From contig DAOUVA010000091.1 in NCBI GenBank assembly GCA_030667885.1, positions 1 to 10,724 on the forward strand: DNA of 10,724 nt. The letters run 5' to 3'. Within the stretch, counting starts at the first letter, position 1. The number at the start of each line of letters is the position of its first letter. Origin of the DNA: Phycisphaerae bacterium. Its GTDB lineage: Bacteria; Planctomycetota; Phycisphaerae; Sedimentisphaerales; Anaerobacaceae. The position numbers and the translations under genes were made by a program. Below, piece by piece: positions 6,936 to 10,724 of this stretch. The notes below the pieces were generated by a model. The model was not told the origin of the DNA, did no database searches, and saw nothing but the letters and a program-made list of their open reading frames with translations.

Positions 6936-6976
6936 ATTATTGTTTCGGTACTGCATAACAGTTAACGGCCGATAAC
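6936..6976 (-). promoter_or_regulatory. Candidate promoter with overlapping palindrome ahead of the receiver/kinase operon
   Basis: On the minus strand TTAACT (6960-6965) and AATAAT (6936-6941) are spaced by 18 bases and would start transcription about 30 bases before the first receiver. A 16-base near-palindrome at 6961-6976 (plus strand GTTAACGGCCGATAAC, one symmetric mismatch pair) covers the -35 element, the position of a typical operator. The elements are imperfect and no regulator can be named. Confidence 0.3.
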
Positions 6977-7216
6977 TGATTATCCTGAGTCCTACGGGAT
7001 TAATCATTTTGCTTTTATGTTAGCGCACAACGCCTGCTGCTCCTGATAGTGTTTTCGGCATAAAATAAAAGTGTGTTTGCTTAACTTTGAGTTATCAAAT
7101 CGTAAAAATAAGAAGATACTACAAGTGCGGTTAATCGGACTTTTTCGGCAGTTTCAGACTATCTTTCCCGGGAATTATCGCTTACCACAAAAAAAATATA
7201 TTAGGTCGGAGAAAAG

Positions 7217-7229
7217 GTCCTATAAGTTT
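7217..7229 (+). repeat. 13-base direct repeat, copy 2 (GTCCTATAAGTTT)
   Basis: Identical to 3078-3090 and in the same orientation. It lies just beyond the upstream end of the signalling block, next to the 22-base tandem repeats. Confidence 0.55.
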
Positions 7230-7238
7230 GCCTGAAAT

Positions 7239-7304
7239 CCTTGTCGGAAGCAAGCGGCTTCCTTGTCGTAAGCAAGTAAATTCCTAATTGAAAGCAAGCA
7301 GCAC
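7239..7304. repeat. Three imperfect 22-base tandem repeats
   Basis: Units 7239-7260, 7261-7282 and 7283-7304 follow CCTTGTCGNAAGCAAG plus six variable bases. The first two match almost fully in the first 16 positions; the third is more degenerate (CCTAATTGAAAGCAAG). They lie downstream of the gspI-like gene. The spacing is head to tail without unique spacers, so this is a short tandem array and not a CRISPR. The function is unknown. Confidence 0.6.
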
Positions 7305-7331
7305 CTCTTAGGCCTTATCTAACAACAGGCT

Positions 7332-7760
7332 TTACCATCTGTTTGCAATGAGTGTGGCCAGAGTGATTTCGATTTCGTCGGTATTGAGCGTGCTGTTGCC
7401 GTTGAGGTCTTCGCCGACTGATACGGTTATCTGTCTGAGGTTGGCATTGACGGAGGTATCCTCTACATTGCACAGGTATAAACCTTCGAGAGAAGTGTTG
7501 GTTTCTGAAAATGTGCTGGAGTAGTCGTAGATTGAGCGTGCCTTTATTTCATCGAGTTTGGCCTGGGCGAATATGAGGCTGCTTGTTTTACGTTCGATAA
7601 TTGAAGATGTGACGTGTGCCATGGTCAAAGCTTTTAGAATCGGAATTATTGCGATAACCAGCAGGGTTGAAGCGATAACAACCTCAGTGAGAGTAAAGCC
7701 CCCTGATTTTCTCATTGCCGGAGTTTCGGTCATTAATAATCTGGTCAGTTTTCGACGCAT
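7332..7760 (-). CDS. GspI/PilV-like minor pseudopilin
   Basis: A 142-residue type IV pilin-like protein. The prepilin peptidase site is GG^FTLTEVVIAS (cleavage after residue 21), with the conserved Glu at position 5 of the mature protein and a hydrophobic helix of about 20 residues after it. The following FAQAKLDEIKARS resembles the AQxKLEEI region of GspI. The leader is long (21 residues) from the ATG at 7760; an ATG at residue 16 would give a standard six-residue leader, but AGGT eight bases before 7760 favours the longer start. The gene overlaps the end of the upstream GspH-like fragment by 16 bases. Its product would sit at the tip of the pseudopilus with GspH, GspJ and GspK; no J or K gene follows here. 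Confidence 0.8.
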   Translation of the reverse strand: MRRKLTRLLMTETPAMRKSGGFTLTEVVIASTLLVIAIIPILKALTMAHVTSSIIERKTSSLIFAQAKLDEIKARSIYDYSSTFSETNTSLEGLYLCNVEDTSVNANLRQITVSVGEDLNGNSTLNTDEIEITLATLIANRW

Positions 7761-8002
7761 TTTATTGTACCTGTTGCTGGATTAATGGTGATTGTGAAAC
7801 TTCTGCCTTCAGCAGAAACAATGAGCTGAGTTGCACTTGCAACTCCCAAATTTCCCAGTGGGCCGTAGATGAATCTTGTTCCGGTCGGGCAGCTAATGCT
7901 GAGACCTGAATCAAGTGTGTGCGAAGCGATAGTTGCCTTGGTATCTACATTTTCAATTTCATAGGTTTTATATGGAATGGCACCAACCAGCTTAAAAAGC
8001 AA
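7745..8002 (-). pseudogene. GspH/FimT-like pseudopilin, C-terminal remnant without its N-terminal helix
   Basis: An 85-codon frame whose end (FIYGPLGNLGVAS then GRSFTITINPATGTIKC) has the GspH pattern: a small Gly-rich loop and a last beta-strand pair ending in TI.V.P.TG. GspH-like proteins begin with a prepilin leader and hydrophobic helix; none is present in any frame upstream, where only 93 bases separate this frame from the gspG-like stop. The only early start is a TTG at 8000-8002, inside the 3' arm of a strong terminator hairpin and with no ribosome binding site. The position between G-like and I-like genes is exactly where gspH belongs. It is most likely a 5'-truncated relic; a short exported or regulatory peptide is a less likely alternative. 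Confidence 0.6.
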
Positions 8003-8035
8003 AAGATGGCTGAGGAGCAGCCGTCAGCCATCTTT
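8002..8035 (-). terminator. Intrinsic terminator after the gspG-like gene
   Basis: A perfect 12-bp stem (AAAGATGGCTGA at 8024-8035 in minus-strand reading, TCAGCCATCTTT at 8002-8013) closes a 10-base loop and is followed on the minus strand by TGCTTTTT. It lies 60 bases after the pseudopilin stop. Readthrough would be required for the downstream GspH remnant and GspI-like gene unless they have their own promoter. Confidence 0.85.
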
Positions 8036-8095
8036 GTTGATTTATTTCTATAAGAAGCTATGTCCTGCTTTTGACCTGCCCACTGAAGCCACTAA

Positions 8096-8410
8096 CTAAT
8101 GGGTGTGTGCATCGACACGATTGTCCGAATTATAAATATAGGTCGTACTGAGTGGACATGCAGGTGCGCCGTCGGGAAAATAGTTCGGATCAGTCGTCAC
8201 GTCTGTCAGCGCTGTCGGCCAGGCACCCGTATTTGCATTGAACAATTCGATCTGCGAGTTTAACATGTCGATATTCGTACTGCAGGCACTAATCCTGGCA
8301 GTTTGTGCGCCTCCCATAATCCTTGGAATCGCAATTGCCGCTAATGCGCCGAGGATCAAAACGACAATCATCAACTCAACTAATGTAAAACCCTTTTCAC
8401 TCCGCATCAT
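8096..8410 (-). CDS. GspG-like major pseudopilin / type IV pilin-like protein
   Basis: A 104-residue secreted-filament subunit. A short basic leader MMRSEKG precedes FTLVELMIVVLILGALAAIA, the classic prepilin peptidase substrate with Phe1 and Glu5 of the mature chain, followed by IPRIMGGAQTARI as in GspG. The globular part is small, with two Cys (a possible disulfide) and a final CPLSTTYIYNSDNRVDAHTH. GspG proteins are usually somewhat longer (about 130-145 residues) and carry a calcium-binding loop that is not evident. Two tandem ATGs are possible; AAGGA is four bases before the first and seven before the second (8405-8407), so the second may be used. A 95-base gap follows gspF and a strong terminator lies downstream, so it may be made in excess over the minor pseudopilins. 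Confidence 0.85.
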   Translation of the reverse strand: MMRSEKGFTLVELMIVVLILGALAAIAIPRIMGGAQTARISACSTNIDMLNSQIELFNANTGAWPTALTDVTTDPNYFPDGAPACPLSTTYIYNSDNRVDAHTH

Positions 8411-8505
8411 TCTTTCCTTTCAAAAAAGAATTAATATCTCGACTAATTTCACTAAATACTATCGGTAGAAGATACCAGGCACTTTAGCACGACTGTTACG
8501 TCGGA

Positions 8506-9117
8506 TTATTTCAAGTGCTGCATATAATCGAACATTGGTAAATATACCGCCATAAGGATAACTCCGACGATTGTTCCCATAAGAACCGTTAAAGCCGGCT
8601 CCAATTTCACAATTAGACTGTCAACCATTCTGTTGATATCTTTATCGAGAAAATCAGCACCTTTATTCAACATTTGGGATACCTGCCCTACCTCTTCACC
8701 GGAAAGAGCCAACTGTACAATTATCGGAGGAAAGATGTCGTGTTTTTTCAATGATTCTCCGACACTAACGCCTTTTTCAATAGAGTCCTGTAACTCTTGA
8801 GCAATTCCGGCAACTTTGTGATTATGAGCAACATCGGAAGCCACATCCAGGGCCCTAATCGGAGAAATTCCCACCGAAGTCAACATTCCATAGGTCCGCA
8901 TAAAATGGGAAACCACAACCATGCGATTAACATTCCCAAGAATAGGCATTTTTAGCTTGAAACTATCCCATTTGGTTCTGATAGTGGGATTTCTTAACAT
9001 CCACCATAATGCCGCCGCCACTGCTGCGGCAATAAAGGGAATCGCCCACCAATAGCCTCTGAGTATAGAACTTAAGATTACAAGAGCCTGGGTAGGACTG
9101 TTTCCAGTCAGCAGCAA
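8506..9117 (-). pseudogene. GspF-like inner-membrane platform protein, C-terminal half only
   Basis: These 203 codons match the second half of GspF/PilC: a membrane segment near residues 24-42 (WWAIPFIAAAVAAALWWML), a cytoplasmic GspF repeat (SHFMRTYGMLTSVGISPIRALDVA, then ALSGEEVGQVSQML) and a last segment with KLEPALTVLMGTIVGVILMAVYLPMF, the characteristic GspF ending. Full proteins are about 400 residues with two such repeats; the first repeat is missing. The frame opens after a TAA at 9127-9129 and the only early start is a TTG (9115-9117) without a ribosome binding site. The sequence just before (R-V-P-L-L-L-T-G-N-S-P-T) is still GspF-like, so the break lies at about 9127. Upstream is the broken PAS sensor. 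Probably a truncated, non-functional gene. Confidence 0.75.
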
Positions 9118-9151
9118 TGGAACACGTTAAGACTTTGAGTTAGAGGAGAGC

Positions 9152-10289
9152 TCAAGCATTTTCCTGCATGCAGGAAAATGCCAGCCTGAACTTGTTTTCA
9201 CTATCTTGTAACGCCCTGCTTGCTTTTCTTTGCTCAGTGATGTCAGATATGATATGAACAGCTCCAACAAGATTCCCATCATTATCTATTAAAGGATCTA
9301 CCTTAATATTTAGCCATTTGTCACCTACTTCAAAATCTTTTGTCTCACTGCGACGAGATTCATACATGCGCACTAATGGACACCTCATTTACTGGTTCTG
9401 AAGAATTGTGAAGGAGCTCGCAGCAGCTTCGACCAATAATCTCATCATACGGCCTCTTTAAAAAACGTGTCATGGCGCTATTGCATTGCAGCATTTTGCC
9501 TTCACTCTTATCAATGATACAAACGCCATCGGTAATGGCGTTAAAAGTCTTGTGCCATTCATGAGCAAAAACATCAAACTCCTGTTGTGCCTTTGATTTT
9601 TTATTATGATGATATTTTTGATTTTTGTATAAAACAAGCCAGGTAAGTGCAATTACCAGTAAAATGATGTTGACCGCTGTAAAAGCTCCCAGAACCTTCC
9701 GTCGATGACTGTCACGCCGATCTTTTAAAACACTTTGTGCATTACTGATAAACTCTTTCATTCCACGATTATACGCCTGCTTTTGTTCTTCATACTCCGG
9801 ACTTTGGAGTAAAATGGCAGCATCGTTATATTTTCTCTGACCCATTAATTCAAGAGCCTCATTATCCATTGTGTCAAGTTTGTCATCGACAAAAATACTA
9901 AGACCTTCCTCTGCATCTTTAGCATCCAAATTATTGATATTAAATACACGTCGAATTTCCTTAACAACAGCTTTTAATCGTGGGTCTAATTCCCTGTATC
10001 GAATTTCCCAATCAAAATTTTGGGTGACCGCGGCCATCATAGCTGACATAGTAAGCATCTCGTCATGGTGCATAGCTGAACTCTCTAAACTATAAATCTG
10101 CTCGATTTGAGTTTCTGTCGTTCTGATATGCTTGTATGATTGCCAGGTTTGCCATGAAAGTAGCGATAGTATTATTGCAGCAGCCGATAGCAACAACACA
10201 CATCTTTTAGTAGTGAATAAGCCGGCTTTTCGATCATTAGCATCGGATGTAAGGTCTGCCTCTTTGTATAATTGTTTTCGACCGCTCAT
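9152..10289 (-). pseudogene. Membrane PAS sensor protein, frameshifted and 3'-truncated
   Basis: Residues 1-309 (10289 down to 9360) hold a membrane segment (29-46), a helical periplasmic domain (47-197), a second segment (200-221) and the first half of a PAS domain (from about 245: ITDGVCIIDKSEGKMLQCN, then CCELLHNSSEPVNE). The frame then goes astray (VSISAHV-stop). The rest of the PAS domain continues in another frame at 9152-9388: CPLVRMYESRR, GDKWLNIKVDPLIDNDGNLV, GAVHIISDITEQRKAS. Removing one G of the GAGGTGTCC around 9380-9388 restores NE-CPLV. A second PAS start (ENKFRLAF) is reached, then the frame stops in a palindrome. No kinase or cyclase output remains. Its periplasmic domain resembles that of the intact kinase in this window. 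The start at 10289 has AAGGA seven bases upstream. Confidence 0.75.
9156..9181. repeat. Perfect 26-bp palindrome at the sensor/gspF junction
   Basis: The half-site GCATTTTCCTGCA is followed directly by its reverse complement without a spacer. It covers the last codons of the broken sensor frame and stands about 27 bases before the point where GspF similarity begins. No T-run follows, so it is not a standard terminator. Confidence 0.85.
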
Positions 10290-10692
10290 TTCTTAATCCT
10301 TCATTTCCCCCATAGCTAATAATCGTTTTTTTCGGATGCGATTAAACCATTGGCTGAACGACTCAAATCAGACGTATCCATGTCTAACAATACGTTTTCG
10401 ATGAGGTCTCTTTGGATGCCCATTAAGCTTATTCATAAAAGCGGCTTTTTTCTGCCAATAGAATCACACTGATAAATATATCGTGCAAAATAAGGCCATA
10501 AGACCGCTGAACAATTCCAGAACTGTGAAAATCTTTTCATGGAACTAAAAGAGTCAATATTGCAAGGCTTGCCCGCTTTTTTATAGGGCGTAATGGGAAG
10601 TTTCCAAAATATCCGCTGTCTATCTGACCAAGTTCTAACTCGGCTACAGATACCGCAAGCAAAGACCACCATATTTTTATGGAGGTAGAACG
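10290..10692. other. Gene-free divergent spacer
   Basis: About 400 bases between the divergent sensor relic and the plus-strand gene at 10693. The long minus frame over this stretch starts with TTG at the window edge, lacks a ribosome binding site and shows no protein-like pattern. On the plus strand a weak promoter-like pair (TTGCAA at 10560-10565, TATAGG at 10582-10587, 16-base spacer) could serve the gene at 10693. A 31-codon plus frame (10593-10688, MGSFQN start) ends four bases before that gene and might be a leader peptide, but it has no ribosome binding site. Confidence 0.5.
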
Positions 10693-10724
10693 ATGAAAGC
10701 TTCAAAAATAAAGACACGTTCAAA
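10693..10724 (+). CDS. Start of an unidentified plus-strand gene, cut by window edge
   Basis: An ATG at 10693-10695 has a perfect GGAGG (10681-10685) seven bases upstream, one of the best ribosome binding sites in the window. Only MKASKIKTRS is visible. The basic start suggests nothing specific. It is the only gene here likely to run on the plus strand, divergent from the secretion locus. Confidence 0.5.
   Translation, partial: MKASKIKTRS

Larger units (their letters stand above)
6907..7331. other. Gene-free spacer between gspI-like gene and receiver/kinase operon
   Basis: No coding sequence is supported in these 425 bases. The spacer contains the 5' leader and candidate promoter of the receiver operon, one copy of the 13-base repeat (7217-7229), three 22-base imperfect tandem repeats (7239-7304), a small hairpin in them (GGAAGC at 7246-7251 with GCTTCC at 7257-7262) without a T-run, and AT-rich stretches. 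It separates the pseudopilin genes from the signalling genes and argues for independent transcription. Confidence 0.6.

Noticed and set aside
7246..7262. Intrinsic terminator for gspI
   Set aside because: GGAAGC/GCTTCC forms a six-bp stem but no T-run follows on either strand.
7239..7304. CRISPR-like repeats
   Set aside because: The units are contiguous 22-mers with no unique spacers, only three copies, and no cas genes nearby.
9156..9181. Terminator at the 26-bp palindrome
   Set aside because: The symmetry has no loop and no T-run follows the palindrome, so it is recorded as a palindrome only.
10593..10688. 31-codon plus-strand frame just before the gene at 10693
   Set aside because: Possibly a leader peptide, but without a ribosome binding site or a known pattern it cannot be called a gene.
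10433..10723. 96-codon minus-strand frame in the right-hand spacer
   Set aside because: It begins with TTG at the window edge, has no ribosome binding site, shows no domain-like pattern and runs antisense through the strong GGAGG and ATG of the plus-strand gene at 10693.

Overview
The window (about 43-45% G+C by eye) is a bacterial type II secretion / type IV pilus-like assembly locus, read almost entirely on the minus strand, with a two-component signalling block sitting inside it. The pseudopilins, the PilM-PilN (GspL-like) fusion, the PilO/GspM-like protein and a secretin with a short N-terminal region suggest a Gram-negative organism with an outer membrane. The style (fused PilMN, GspG-like pilin, many stand-alone receivers, long AT-rich spacers) would fit the PVC group, for example Planctomycetota. 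That assignment is low-confidence inference; there is no rRNA or other phylogenetic marker here.

Layout in transcription order (minus strand, right to left). (1) 10290-10692 has no gene; a plus-strand gene with a strong ribosome binding site begins at 10693 and leaves the window. (2) 9152-10289 is a membrane sensor with a PAS domain, broken by a one-base frameshift and cut off at the start of a second PAS domain. It ends in a perfect 26-bp palindrome. (3) 8506-9117 is only the C-terminal half of the inner-membrane platform protein GspF. (4) 8096-8410 is a GspG-like major pseudopilin, followed by a strong intrinsic terminator at 8002-8035. (5) 7745-8002 is the tail of a GspH-like pseudopilin without its N-terminal helix; it overlaps a GspI-like minor pseudopilin (7332-7760). 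(6) 6907-7331 is a gene-free spacer with 22-bp tandem repeats, a 13-bp dispersed repeat and a candidate promoter. (7) 3250-6906 encodes receiver-receiver-histidine kinase-receiver-receiver, where the four receivers are close paralogues. (8) 2848-3249 is a gene-free spacer with the second copy of the 13-bp repeat and a candidate promoter. (9) 1-2847 is a tight operon: pilMN fusion, pilO/gspM-like, secretin, the last cut by the window edge.

Functionally, the secretin, PilO and PilM-PilN proteins would form the outer-membrane pore and the inner-membrane alignment platform. The GspG/H/I-like proteins would form the pseudopilus and GspF the motor platform. Several platform and pseudopilin genes are damaged (GspF and GspH lack their N-terminal parts), so either the locus is decaying or intact copies lie elsewhere. 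The signalling block interrupts the usual F-G-H-I ... L-M-D gene order and is flanked by 13-bp direct repeats. The intact kinase and the broken PAS sensor share a recognisably similar periplasmic domain, so two related sensors were placed in one secretion locus. The four receivers keep the phosphorylation residues but differ at the D+2 position, and three of the four have altered starts or tails. This looks like a recently duplicated, actively diverging one-kinase/four-receiver array, and it is the most interesting part of the window.
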